IMG/VR virus record: IMGVR_UViG_3300024255_000097
Location: 1 to 31,190 of that record
From: a virus
DNA length: 31,190 bases
Reading direction: 5' to 3' (one strand)
The notes under the pieces are model-generated. The model did no database searches, had not been told where the DNA came from, and saw only the letters and a program-made list of their open reading frames with translations. Numbering within the stretch: the first letter of the stretch is position 1; each line of letters begins with the position of its first letter. Positions 16,796 through 23,712 of the stretch are shown one piece after another. The position numbers were made by a program, and so were the translations under genes.

Positions 16796-16824
16796 ATTAT
16801 ATCAAAATTTTAAGGATTTGTCAA
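16796..16824 (-). promoter_or_regulatory. Sigma70-type promoter upstream of primase-polymerase unit
   Basis: TTGACA (16819-16824), 17-base spacer with CCTTAAAATTTT, TATAAT (16796-16801) then ATATT. The AT-rich TAGTTC lies directly upstream of the -35, and its TAG is the stop codon of the preceding methyltransferase gene. Predicted +1 is near 16789, four bases before the primase ATG. Confidence 0.9.
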
Positions 16825-16827
16825 GAA

Positions 16828-17376
16828 CTATTTTTGGCATAACCAACTTGTATCTGCAAACGTATCAACTTGAGGAAATACGTTATCTACTGCAGCGCAT
16901 ACTTCGGGCCAGTGGTGTTTGTTGTAATCATGTCCACCGATATACCCGCCAGGTTTTACTTTTGGAAAGTATTGTTTTATGTCTCTTGCTACATTTTCTC
17001 CGCTGTGGTCTCCATCAATATATACAAAGTCGTATTGGTTGTTGTCAAACCTATTGTGAATGTCTTGACTGTAATGTTTGTGTAGTTTTATATAATCCCA
17101 ATATCGAACATTTACTTTGTACTGCATTTCTACTTCATAACTACCTGGCCAATAATAAGGGTCAATCGTATCAATACTTATGAACTTACCACTAGAGGCA
17201 AACATTGATGTACTTTCTCCAGCATATGTTCCTATCTCTATCATCTTTCCTTGCTGTATTTGCAACTTAGCTATTAAATGACATAAACCCATCCAATGAT
17301 GATTAAACTTATTGTTTACCCACTTCGGGTCTGGGGCAAATCTCATACCTCCATTTAATTTTTCATACTCACTCAT
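16828..17376 (-). CDS. Class I SAM-dependent methyltransferase (Methyltransf_24-like)
   Basis: A 182-residue protein with the SAM-binding strand and loop MIEIGTYAGES near residue 45, an acidic residue ending the next strand (FISIDTIDPYY), and YDFVYIDGDHSGENVARD followed by KPGGYIGGHDYN. This pattern is typical of the Methyltransf_24 group, often found with glycan biosynthesis genes. It is coupled by an ATGA overlap to the sugar-nucleotide epimerase gene upstream, so O- or N-methylation of a sugar is a fair guess. DNA or another acceptor is not excluded. Confidence 0.82.
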   Translation of the reverse strand: MSEYEKLNGGMRFAPDPKWVNNKFNHHWMGLCHLIAKLQIQQGKMIEIGTYAGESTSMFASSGKFISIDTIDPYYWPGSYEVEMQYKVNVRYWDYIKLHKHYSQDIHNRFDNNQYDFVYIDGDHSGENVARDIKQYFPKVKPGGYIGGHDYNKHHWPEVCAAVDNVFPQVDTFADTSWLCQK

Positions 17377-18320
17377 AGTATATTATAGTACTCCTCGAAG
17401 TAAGATAGATTGTCTTTGTACCAATCTATTGTAATTGGAATAGATATATCAGGGTTTAATGAATGTTTCCAACCTAAGTCTCTTTGAATATCAGTTGGAT
17501 TATATGGATATATTGTATCGTTATATATTCTGTCTTCTGTTGTTTGTATTATTTCGTGTCCTATATCTAAGTGGTCGCAAATCATTTCTGCAATATCTAA
17601 GTTAGAGTAGACTTCAGGATGTCCGATGTTATATATCTTGTGATTGTAGTCACTCTTAGAAATTAACCACAGAGCTTCTGCAGCATCTTTTACCCACAGA
17701 TATCTTCTCTCAGCTTCTCCTTTGCCGTGCAAAGTTATATTCCTACCCGTTAGGGCTTGGAGAGAAAACCTTGGTATTATATTTCTTATAAACTGACGAG
17801 GTCCGATTATATTATTAGACCTTAGAGTATTTATCTTCATGTCAGGATACATATGTTTGAAACTATTAACTAACATATCTGCAGCTGCTTTTGTTGCACT
17901 ATAAGGATTAGTTGGGTCTAGTTTTGTATTCTCATCTATTACATTTGTAGAACCATATACTTCATCAGTACTCATAACTGTTAGACTTTTTACTTCATTT
18001 TTCAAGCAAGAGTTTAAAACACTATGTGTTCCTAGTACATTACTGATTGTTGTTTCCATAGGACTGATGTATGATAAATCTACATGAGGTTGAGCTGCAA
18101 GATGAAATACTACATCATCTTTCTGTAAAATCTTCATCATTATATTTGCATCTGCTATATCAACTAAGTAGTAAGTGTACTCATTCGTATTTAAGTTGTG
18201 AGTTTTACTGTGGTTAGATATTTTATCTACAATAACTATTTCATCATTCACTCTATCTTTTAAGTGTTCTGCTAAGTGAGAGCCAATAAACCCTCCGCCT
18301 CCTGTAATTACATATCTCAT
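17373..18320 (-). CDS. NAD-dependent sugar-nucleotide epimerase/dehydratase (extended SDR, RmlB/GalE-like)
   Basis: A 315-residue extended short-chain dehydrogenase. Visible are the NAD-binding GGGGFIGSHL at the N-terminus, VFHLAAQPHVDLS, the active-site STDEVYG and the catalytic YSATK (Tyr-x3-Lys). RSNNIIGPRQF and RRYLWVKDAAEAL follow, as in dTDP-glucose 4,6-dehydratases. The Thr-Asp-Glu triad in STDEVYG is the dehydratase-type triad, so a 4,6-dehydratase reaction is more likely than simple C4 epimerisation. The exact substrate is unknown. It neighbours the methyltransferase (ATGA) and the ParB-like gene (ATGA). Confidence 0.92.
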   Translation of the reverse strand: MRYVITGGGGFIGSHLAEHLKDRVNDEIVIVDKISNHSKTHNLNTNEYTYYLVDIADANIMMKILQKDDVVFHLAAQPHVDLSYISPMETTISNVLGTHSVLNSCLKNEVKSLTVMSTDEVYGSTNVIDENTKLDPTNPYSATKAAADMLVNSFKHMYPDMKINTLRSNNIIGPRQFIRNIIPRFSLQALTGRNITLHGKGEAERRYLWVKDAAEALWLISKSDYNHKIYNIGHPEVYSNLDIAEMICDHLDIGHEIIQTTEDRIYNDTIYPYNPTDIQRDLGWKHSLNPDISIPITIDWYKDNLSYFEEYYNIL

Positions 18321-18802
18321 TGTTTATGTTTCCATCCTTCTAGTTCATCGCCTATCTTTTCAAACTCTTTATAATCTGTTCCCATAGAGTCTACACCATT
18401 CTCCTCGTAATACATTGACTTCCATACTAATTCTAGCATTTGGAAATAGATTGCTACTATTCTGTTTCTTTCTTCTGTCTGACCCCATAGATAGAATACT
18501 AACCACCATTCTTTATCGAATCGGCATACTCTTATCTCTTGCCCATGTAGGGCAGGGAGTTCCTGAAGACATCTCATCCTCTGACTCCCTGCTATGGGGT
18601 ACCAGTTTGGCATACAGAGTATGGGAGATTTTACTCCGTCTTCTGCCAAACTTTCCCTTAACTTTTCATTTATTGGAACATTCTGTATGTTCTCTTTTAC
18701 TTTTTCTTGTTCTAGCAACCATCCAACCGTTCTTACATACCAAGTATGTGGAGGTAATGGTACTAGTTCTGCTGTTTCTCTACTTATTCTGTCGTACGCC
18801 AT
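18317..18802 (-). CDS. ParB/sulfiredoxin-like domain protein
   Basis: A 161-residue protein whose central part (NEKLRESLAEDGVKSPILCM, then YPIAGSQRMRCLQEL) follows the ParB N-terminal fold: a helix, GV-x-SPI, then a G-S-Q-R loop in place of the common GxHR/GERR. Members bind or hydrolyse nucleotides and occur in phages as small ParB-like nucleases or ATPases. There is no HTH segment, so it is not a partition protein. The ATG has AAAGGAG six bases upstream. It overlaps the sulfotransferase gene by 19 bases and is coupled to the epimerase gene. Confidence 0.68.
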   Translation of the reverse strand: MAYDRISRETAELVPLPPHTWYVRTVGWLLEQEKVKENIQNVPINEKLRESLAEDGVKSPILCMPNWYPIAGSQRMRCLQELPALHGQEIRVCRFDKEWWLVFYLWGQTEERNRIVAIYFQMLELVWKSMYYEENGVDSMGTDYKEFEKIGDELEGWKHKQ

Positions 18803-19518
18803 GGTGTCTCCTTTGGTAATCTTAATCTTAACTCAGGATTAAACATTTTTTCATAGTAATCCTCTAATCCTAAATTAAATTTTTTGTTTGTTTTTAAAAA
18901 TCTTTCTTCGTCTGTATACAAATCTTCATAATACAATATAGGTATTTCCATACGCCTAGATACTTCTTCTACTAATCTGAAAGAGTCTAGACATAAATTT
19001 AAAATCCACTGAGAATCTTTAGTAAACGGAACATCTCTATCTTCATAGTAAGAACTGTAACTCCATTCATAATTACTAGAAGCAGTTCTATGATATTGAG
19101 CTAGTAAATGACTTCTAAAACAATCTGCAAAATCTTGTCTAGATAATAGTATTGTTCTATCAAACTCTCTCATATATTTTAAATAGAAATGTAACTTTTC
19201 TTGAAAACCATGATGTTTTAAATATACTTCATGATAAAATCTCATAGGGTCTTTGCCCATTCTTTCATTTGCCATATTATTTGGAAACTGTGTATAATGA
19301 GACAAACATTTTACTACTTTTCTATCAGGTACATTTCTCCAATGTTCAACTCGTTCTGGAAAAGTGAATCCATCTACTTTCATGTTTTGGTATCTACGTT
19401 CCCAGTTAAAAGGCTCAGAAATTCCTCCTAAACCATATCTTTCACATAAAGCTCCCATCAATCTACTACTACCTGTTCTACCAGGACTTAACAATAGTAA
19501 TTTATTATAATCCCTCAT
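18784..19518 (-). CDS. Sulfotransferase-like protein
   Basis: A 244-residue protein with an N-terminal P-loop-like PGRTGSS (residues 12-18) at the end of a hydrophobic strand, the 5'-phosphosulfate-binding signature of PAPS-dependent sulfotransferases. The 3'-phosphate-binding region may be RTILLSRQDFADCFRSHL, where an Arg and a Ser sit at the expected distance. IPILYYEDLY is a typical late strand. It would transfer sulfate from PAPS to a hydroxyl or amine. The acceptor is unknown, and the sugar genes that follow suggest a glycan. The start has AAGGA upstream of the ATG. Confidence 0.75.
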   Translation of the reverse strand: MRDYNKLLLLSPGRTGSSRLMGALCERYGLGGISEPFNWERRYQNMKVDGFTFPERVEHWRNVPDRKVVKCLSHYTQFPNNMANERMGKDPMRFYHEVYLKHHGFQEKLHFYLKYMREFDRTILLSRQDFADCFRSHLLAQYHRTASSNYEWSYSSYYEDRDVPFTKDSQWILNLCLDSFRLVEEVSRRMEIPILYYEDLYTDEERFLKTNKKFNLGLEDYYEKMFNPELRLRLPKETPWRTTE

Positions 19519-19678
19519 TCATTTCCTTGTATTTTTGATTCCATTCATCTTCATAAATCTTTCTAAATTCTTCTAGTGTAGGAAACGGTACTTCTATTCC
19601 TTGTCTGTTTGATACTATTAAACTCTGTAGATACGTTGTATAAGCTACTTTTAATTGTGTTTCTGTGTACAAAATCAT
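19505..19678 (-). CDS. Small conserved-looking phage protein
   Basis: A 57-residue protein started at the ATG at 19678, which overlaps the stop of the upstream gene (ATGA). A longer frame exists but would run deep into that gene. Sequence: MILYTETQLKVAY then PFPTLEEFRKIYEDEWNQKY, predicted mostly helical. No known motif. It overlaps the sulfotransferase gene by 14 bases. Function unknown. Confidence 0.62.
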   Translation of the reverse strand: MILYTETQLKVAYTTYLQSLIVSNRQGIEVPFPTLEEFRKIYEDEWNQKYKEMNEGL

Positions 19679-19875
19679 TTCCACTCCCATCCTTCTTCGA
19701 TTGAAGACTGACATCCTTGGATATAATCTCTATCTTCTTCTGAGAGAACTGACCAAAATTTGCTGATAGTTAGCGTATATTCCATGCACCCGTTGGGGTC
19801 TGATAGGTGTATATTATTTTCCATCATGAATTGTAATACATCTAATCTTTTCTGTATTTTATCCTTAAATGTCAT
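19675..19875 (-). CDS. Small helical phage protein
   Basis: A 66-residue acidic, helical protein (FKDKIQKRLDVLQFMMENN, SEEDRDYIQGCQSSIEEG). The ATG has GGAG nine bases upstream within the end of the helicase gene, and the gene overlaps the helicase by 11 bases. No motif identifies a role. Its place directly after the replicative helicase is the only context. Function unknown. Confidence 0.65.
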   Translation of the reverse strand: MTFKDKIQKRLDVLQFMMENNIHLSDPNGCMEYTLTISKFWSVLSEEDRDYIQGCQSSIEEGWEWK

Positions 19876-21226
19876 ATGCGCTTTCTCCTGTACTCATTGC
19901 CTCTTTCATTTCGGCTCTTTCGTCTGGGTCTATTTCAGTCTGAGGGCCGATTCTCAAACTATCCCAGTTCATAGAAGAAACAAACCCTTCTACTTTTCCA
20001 TTTCTCATCTTATCACATTTCAACTTAATTGCTGGTTCTGTATCGCCCCAATGCTGAATACTGTAGGCAGCATCAACTGCATCAAGGATACCCTTGGCGA
20101 ATCGTGCTTCTCCTTTTTCGTTTGTTTGAAATGCTGAAAGAACAAGGACATTGTTCTCTTGGGCTAGTGATTTTAACCCTTTGGATATCTCTATTTGTTC
20201 AGTCCATTCGTACTGACCACCACGACTGGGAGCGTTGTGGCGTCTGACTTGGTTTAGGTAATCCACAATAACTATGCCAAGGTCTGGAGTATTCGCAACC
20301 TTCTGTCTTACTACACTAATAATTTTAGCTAGTGTAAGACTTGGGTCATAGTAGATGTCTATTTGAGGAACATCTGTGCGCAAAGGATTACGAGTCAACT
20401 GATAATGGAACTTATCAAAATCTTCGTGTTCATTGAATCCTTTCCTAGCTTCATCTCCATTCTCGAATCTTCCTGCCCACCAATCAGCTACTTTATGCCA
20501 CTCCATAGGAGATAGATTTTTAGTATTGATTCGTTTGATAGGAATATTACATGCCATAGCACAGACTCTTTGAAGAATCTGTCTTGGTTCCATTTCGATT
20601 GTAAAGTACAAAGACGACTTACCTTTTTCGGCTGCCGATACTGCAACATTACAACAAGTAAATGATTTACCTCCACCACGACTTCCGCCAACAACGACCA
20701 GGTCTTTGGGAGAGAATTTATAGTCAAAATCATATTCGTGATTAAGACCCAGAGGTAGATACTTAGCGTAATCTTCCTCACTATCAAATAGCTCGATAGA
20801 ATCCATACTTTCGTTTTCGTCGTTGGTTTCTACCCTATCTTCTACTTGTACTACAATCTCTTGCAACAAGTCAATGTTCTCACGAGCATCGCCGATAGCT
20901 ATTTGGTTTTCTACAAAAGATTCGATTCTCGTAAGAATCTCACTTTGTGTAAATTGATTTTTTAGATAATCTAATAATAATTCTGAGGGAACATCTGTTT
21001 CTACTGTTTCAATAGCATATATCTTTTCCTGAAGTTCTCTTGAACGAACCTCTAGTTTTAAGTCTTCAAATGTAGGCAAGTCATGATACTTATGTACGTG
21101 TTTGTCTACTATCTTCCACAGTTTTCGGTATTCACCTTCAGGGAAGTAGTGTTCTTTTAACCCGTTCCAAGTATTAAAATCACCATTCGCAAGTATTTGC
21201 TTAAGTAATGCACTTTCTAATGTCAA
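19865..21226 (-). CDS. Replicative DNA helicase (DnaB-like)
   Basis: A hexameric 5'-3' helicase of about 453 residues. The RecA-like domain shows the Walker A GGSRGGGKS near residue 180, a LYFTIEME strand, the Walker B GIVIVDYLNQV near 313, and LVLSAFQTNEKGEARFAKG at the position of the arginine finger and DNA-binding loops. The N-terminal helical region is shorter and more acidic than in bacterial DnaB. The TTG at 21226, with GGGAG six bases upstream, is the preferred start. It lies 30 bases after a strong terminator hairpin and has no recognised promoter of its own, so expression may depend on readthrough. Confidence 0.94.
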   Translation of the reverse strand: MTLESALLKQILANGDFNTWNGLKEHYFPEGEYRKLWKIVDKHVHKYHDLPTFEDLKLEVRSRELQEKIYAIETVETDVPSELLLDYLKNQFTQSEILTRIESFVENQIAIGDARENIDLLQEIVVQVEDRVETNDENESMDSIELFDSEEDYAKYLPLGLNHEYDFDYKFSPKDLVVVGGSRGGGKSFTCCNVAVSAAEKGKSSLYFTIEMEPRQILQRVCAMACNIPIKRINTKNLSPMEWHKVADWWAGRFENGDEARKGFNEHEDFDKFHYQLTRNPLRTDVPQIDIYYDPSLTLAKIISVVRQKVANTPDLGIVIVDYLNQVRRHNAPSRGGQYEWTEQIEISKGLKSLAQENNVLVLSAFQTNEKGEARFAKGILDAVDAAYSIQHWGDTEPAIKLKCDKMRNGKVEGFVSSMNWDSLRIGPQTEIDPDERAEMKEAMSTGESAYDI

Positions 21227-21256
21227 TTGAATCTCCCAAAACAATTATTAAGTTAT

Positions 21257-21291
21257 AAAAAAGGCGAGGCAATCCCGAAGGAAAGCTCGCC
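21257..21291 (-). terminator. Rho-independent terminator with UUCG loop, after SANT-repeat regulator
   Basis: Minus strand: GGCGAG pairs with CTCGCC, and an inner TCC-TTCG-GGA stem carries a stable UUCG tetraloop. The hairpin is followed by TTTTTT (complement of 21257-21262). It sits between the regulator gene and the replicative helicase gene, 15 bases downstream of the regulator stop. Confidence 0.85.
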
Positions 21292-21306
21292 CGCGAAGTA
21301 TAGGTA

Positions 21307-22023
21307 TTAGCCTATTTCTTTTTTAGCAGCTCCGTTATAGTCTGAGCACTGTAAGCCTCTTCTAGTAAGCATTGTTTTCACGCCTCTTACTGTTTTGCCG
21401 ATTTCATCAGCAATTTCTTCAACAGTCATGCCGTCAATGTCGACACCTGCTAAAGGGTCAGCTTTGCTTGAACCTTTGGTTTCTTTCTGCTTAGGAATAG
21501 CATTGATTTCACCAGCTCTTAAGAGTGATAAAGCTTTTCCTCTGATTGAGTTAACACTTCTGCCTAAAGCTTCTGCGATATCCTCAATAAACGCACCATC
21601 ATTAACTAATGATACGAACTGTCCTTCTTCCTGTTCGTTATAAGACTTAACAGTCTCAACTTTAGGTGCAGGTTTAACATGTTCTGTTAACTGCATAGAA
21701 AGGATTTTACCTTGAATTGACTTAGCTGAAAAAGCTCCGCCTTCAAAGTTTGATGCAATTTCTGCATATGTGTAAGAACCACTGTTGTCTTGCACAAAGT
21801 TTGCAAGAGTTGATTCTTGCTCATCTGAGAAAGATTTAGTTGCTGAAGCTGAAGCTAGTTCAACATCAAAACCCATCTTTCTTAGTTTTGAACTAACACT
21901 TCTTACTGAAGTTTCTAGTTCTTCTGCAGCGTTAGCTACAGTTGCCTGTGATACAGGGCTTTCTCCACCGATGAAGTCTGTCAATTGTTGAGTTCTTTCA
22001 TCTGTCCATTTTGGTAATGCCAT
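21307..22023 (-). CDS. DNA-binding protein with four SANT/Myb-like HTH repeats, putative regulator
   Basis: A 238-residue protein built of repeated helical units. Units 1-3 begin with an aromatic-acidic entry (KWTDER at 5, KSFSDEQE at 63, KSYNEQEE at 126). All four end in a putative recognition helix: TSVRSVSSKLRKMGF, FSAKSIQGKILSMQL, RSVNSIRGKALSLLRAG and KTVRGVKTMLTRRGL. Between units 1 and 2 and before unit 4 are low-complexity Ala/Ser/Lys linkers. Tandem SANT-like helices usually bind DNA, so a transcription or genome-organising factor is likely. The ATG has AGAGGA nine bases upstream. It is followed by a UUCG terminator, as is its apparent paralogue at 27104-27571. Confidence 0.78.
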   Translation of the reverse strand: MALPKWTDERTQQLTDFIGGESPVSQATVANAAEELETSVRSVSSKLRKMGFDVELASASATKSFSDEQESTLANFVQDNSGSYTYAEIASNFEGGAFSAKSIQGKILSMQLTEHVKPAPKVETVKSYNEQEEGQFVSLVNDGAFIEDIAEALGRSVNSIRGKALSLLRAGEINAIPKQKETKGSSKADPLAGVDIDGMTVEEIADEIGKTVRGVKTMLTRRGLQCSDYNGAAKKEIG

Positions 22024-22024
22024 T

Positions 22025-22783
22025 TTAATATTCCTCTATTAAATGTTTTATATTTGTTATTATTAAAACACCTCGGTCACGAGCTGTCTGTGTTTTTGCT
22101 GACTCAATGCCTGACTCATTTATAAGATGAGTACATTCTTTTGTCAGACTTGATTTTACTACAAATCCGTATGACTCTAGTACTTGCGTAGCATGAGCCT
22201 TTGTAGGGTAGCTTTTTAACTTACCTGATATACATACAACACCTGTGACCTCTTTCTTTTTATTAATTTTATTATTCCAATTGAAGGGTAACGTGTCTTT
22301 GTATCTGTTAGGATAAAATTCAGTCTCCATAAAGTTTACCAAGTTAGCTGATGCTTTTGGTCCGATACCTGCCTCAGTACAACTGTTCTCGCTAATATCT
22401 TCGATGTTTGATATTGTATCGCATAATTTTTGAGAAGCCGACCGACCAATAAGTGGTATTGAGAAAGCAGGCAGAATATCTACCAGCTTGCTACTCTTTG
22501 ACTTTTCTAGTTCATCAATGAGTTTCTCAGCTAATCTTTGAGACCCTAATCTATCTTGTACGTCAGATACAGTAAGTTCATAAAGCTCGGGCAATGATTC
22601 AACACCTAACTTATTGATAGTTGCTGGCCCAAGCCCTTTAATTTTAAGAGAAGATGAAAAGGACTCTAACTTTTTACTCCACTGCGCAGGACACTTCGTG
22701 TTTCTGCAGAACAACTGCTCGTTTACTAACTCCAGTATGGAGTCACAGCAAGGACAGTTAGTCGGTGGTATAATTGTTGTCAT
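22025..22783 (-). CDS. ligB: NAD+-dependent DNA ligase, C-terminal subunit (Zn finger, HhH, BRCT)
   Basis: A 252-residue protein equivalent to the C-terminal part of bacterial LigA. A Cys4 zinc finger (Cys10, Cys13, Cys26, Cys31 in CRNTKCPAQW) is followed by helix-hairpin-helix repeats (IKGLGPATINKLG, IGRSASQKL, AGIGPKASANLV) and a BRCT domain from about residue 176 (TGVVCISGKLKSYPTK, then YGFVVKSSLTKECTHLI). No adenylation domain is present. That is encoded at 25405-26373. T5-like phages are known to carry a two-subunit NAD+ ligase, and this looks like the same arrangement. It is the first gene after the promoter at 22811-22839. Confidence 0.92.
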   Translation of the reverse strand: MTTIIPPTNCPCCDSILELVNEQLFCRNTKCPAQWSKKLESFSSSLKIKGLGPATINKLGVESLPELYELTVSDVQDRLGSQRLAEKLIDELEKSKSSKLVDILPAFSIPLIGRSASQKLCDTISNIEDISENSCTEAGIGPKASANLVNFMETEFYPNRYKDTLPFNWNNKINKKKEVTGVVCISGKLKSYPTKAHATQVLESYGFVVKSSLTKECTHLINESGIESAKTQTARDRGVLIITNIKHLIEEY

Positions 22784-22810
22784 TTCTTTTCTCTCTCAAA
22801 TATATAATAT

Positions 22811-22839
22811 ATTATACAAAAAGTTTAACCTCATGTCAA
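22811..22839 (-). promoter_or_regulatory. Sigma70-type promoter upstream of ligase C-terminal subunit and regulator
   Basis: TTGACA (22834-22839), 17-base spacer with GTTAAACTTTTTG, TATAAT (22811-22816) then ATATTATATA. Upstream AAAAAAAGTTC matches the family. Predicted +1 is near 22804, giving a 20-base leader with a GAGAGAG purine stretch before the ATG at 22783. Confidence 0.9.
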
Positions 22840-22883
22840 GAACTTTTTTTGATGAGGTAACGGAAAAACACCAAACCAAATTT

Positions 22884-22991
22884 TTAATCTTCCTCATAGA
22901 TATGAGTTTCCATTTCAATGTTTCTGTGTTTATAGTAAAAGTATATCGCTTTTACTTTTTTAACTAATCTGTTTATCCAATTCTTTATCAT
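22884..22991 (-). CDS. 35-residue basic microprotein
   Basis: A short frame from the ATG at 22989-22991 to TAA at 22884-22886. It reads MIKNWINRLVKKVKAIYFYY, then KHRNIEMETHIYEED. The start has AAAGGA five bases upstream, and the gene overlaps the SGNH-like gene by 32 bases, as its neighbours do. The N-terminal half is a basic amphipathic helix and the C-terminus is acidic. It fills what would otherwise be the largest gap in the window. Function unknown. Coding status rests on the ribosome site, the overlap and the protein-like composition. Confidence 0.68.
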   Translation of the reverse strand: MIKNWINRLVKKVKAIYFYYKHRNIEMETHIYEED

Positions 22992-23712
22992 AAATATCCT
23001 TTATTATTCTGTCAGCCATTAGTTGGTGACCATCCTCAAGTGGGTGGTCTTTTGGGCCAAATGCTGCTTTGTGTCTTTGACACATGGTATAGAAGTCTTC
23101 TGTTTTTAACTCAGGTATCAATTCCAACCACTGTTGTCTACTTAACGAAGTCTCTTCCCATATAATGTTCGTAGCTTCGTAATACTTTTCATCTAGTGTA
23201 TGTAATGCATGGGTCAATTGTCCCTTAGATACAAAATAATGTAAGCTAGGTATATCTAGTGCCTTACAATATTTTTTCATTGCATTAATAAAAGTAAGCG
23301 TTTGTATTAGGTTATACCTTATGTTTCTCACATAAATTCCATAATTCGACAAACCTAAATGATGTTGTCTAGTCATATCTGGATGTTTCACTATTTGACT
23401 AAACTCAGGATTGATTTGAAGTTTTCTTCTATCAAAACCGAATGAAGACCACCCAGCATTTCTCCATAAATTTCCTTCAGCTAAATACTCGAATCTGTTT
23501 GGAGTTGTCCAAACAAATACAGCAAGTGTTGGTTTATGAGTTGCTAAATAATGTGTTGATGTTCTAAATATTCTTTCATTACTTCCACCTACTTTAGATT
23601 GTTTTCTGCATTTTACGTTAAAGTGTTTACTTACTAAATGCGGAAATCCATCTTCCATCGGATGTACTAACTCCATTCCTTGTACAAAACTGCACCCATT
23701 CCAATATATCAT
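22960..23712 (-). CDS. SGNH/GDSL-like hydrolase
   Basis: A 250-residue protein with the block order of SGNH hydrolases. The nucleophile Ser8 is in NGCSFVQG (block I), Gly43 and Asn45 are in VGGSNERIFR, and the catalytic dyad candidate is Asp222/His223 in KDHPLEDGHQLMAD. VFVWTTPNRFEY fits the intervening strand. Such enzymes hydrolyse acetyl or other acyl esters, often on glycans. The exact assignment of the Asp-x-x-His pair is uncertain, because His223 and His229 are both possible. It is coupled by ATGA to the carbamoyltransferase gene, which suggests a common substrate. Confidence 0.65.
   Translation of the reverse strand: MIYWNGCSFVQGMELVHPMEDGFPHLVSKHFNVKCRKQSKVGGSNERIFRTSTHYLATHKPTLAVFVWTTPNRFEYLAEGNLWRNAGWSSFGFDRRKLQINPEFSQIVKHPDMTRQHHLGLSNYGIYVRNIRYNLIQTLTFINAMKKYCKALDIPSLHYFVSKGQLTHALHTLDEKYYEATNIIWEETSLSRQQWLELIPELKTEDFYTMCQRHKAAFGPKDHPLEDGHQLMADRIIKDIYDKELDKQIS

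Noticed and set aside
17380-17396. TATAATATA just before the methyltransferase gene.
   Set aside because: The sequence 17 bases upstream has no resemblance to TTGACA, and the family's upstream and spacer motifs are missing.
22934-22956. Perfect 8-base inverted repeat AGTAAAAG/CTTTTACT followed by T's on the plus strand, looking like a terminator.
   Set aside because: It is AT-only apart from one pair per arm, lies within the 35-residue microprotein frame, and there is no plus-strand gene upstream of it to terminate.
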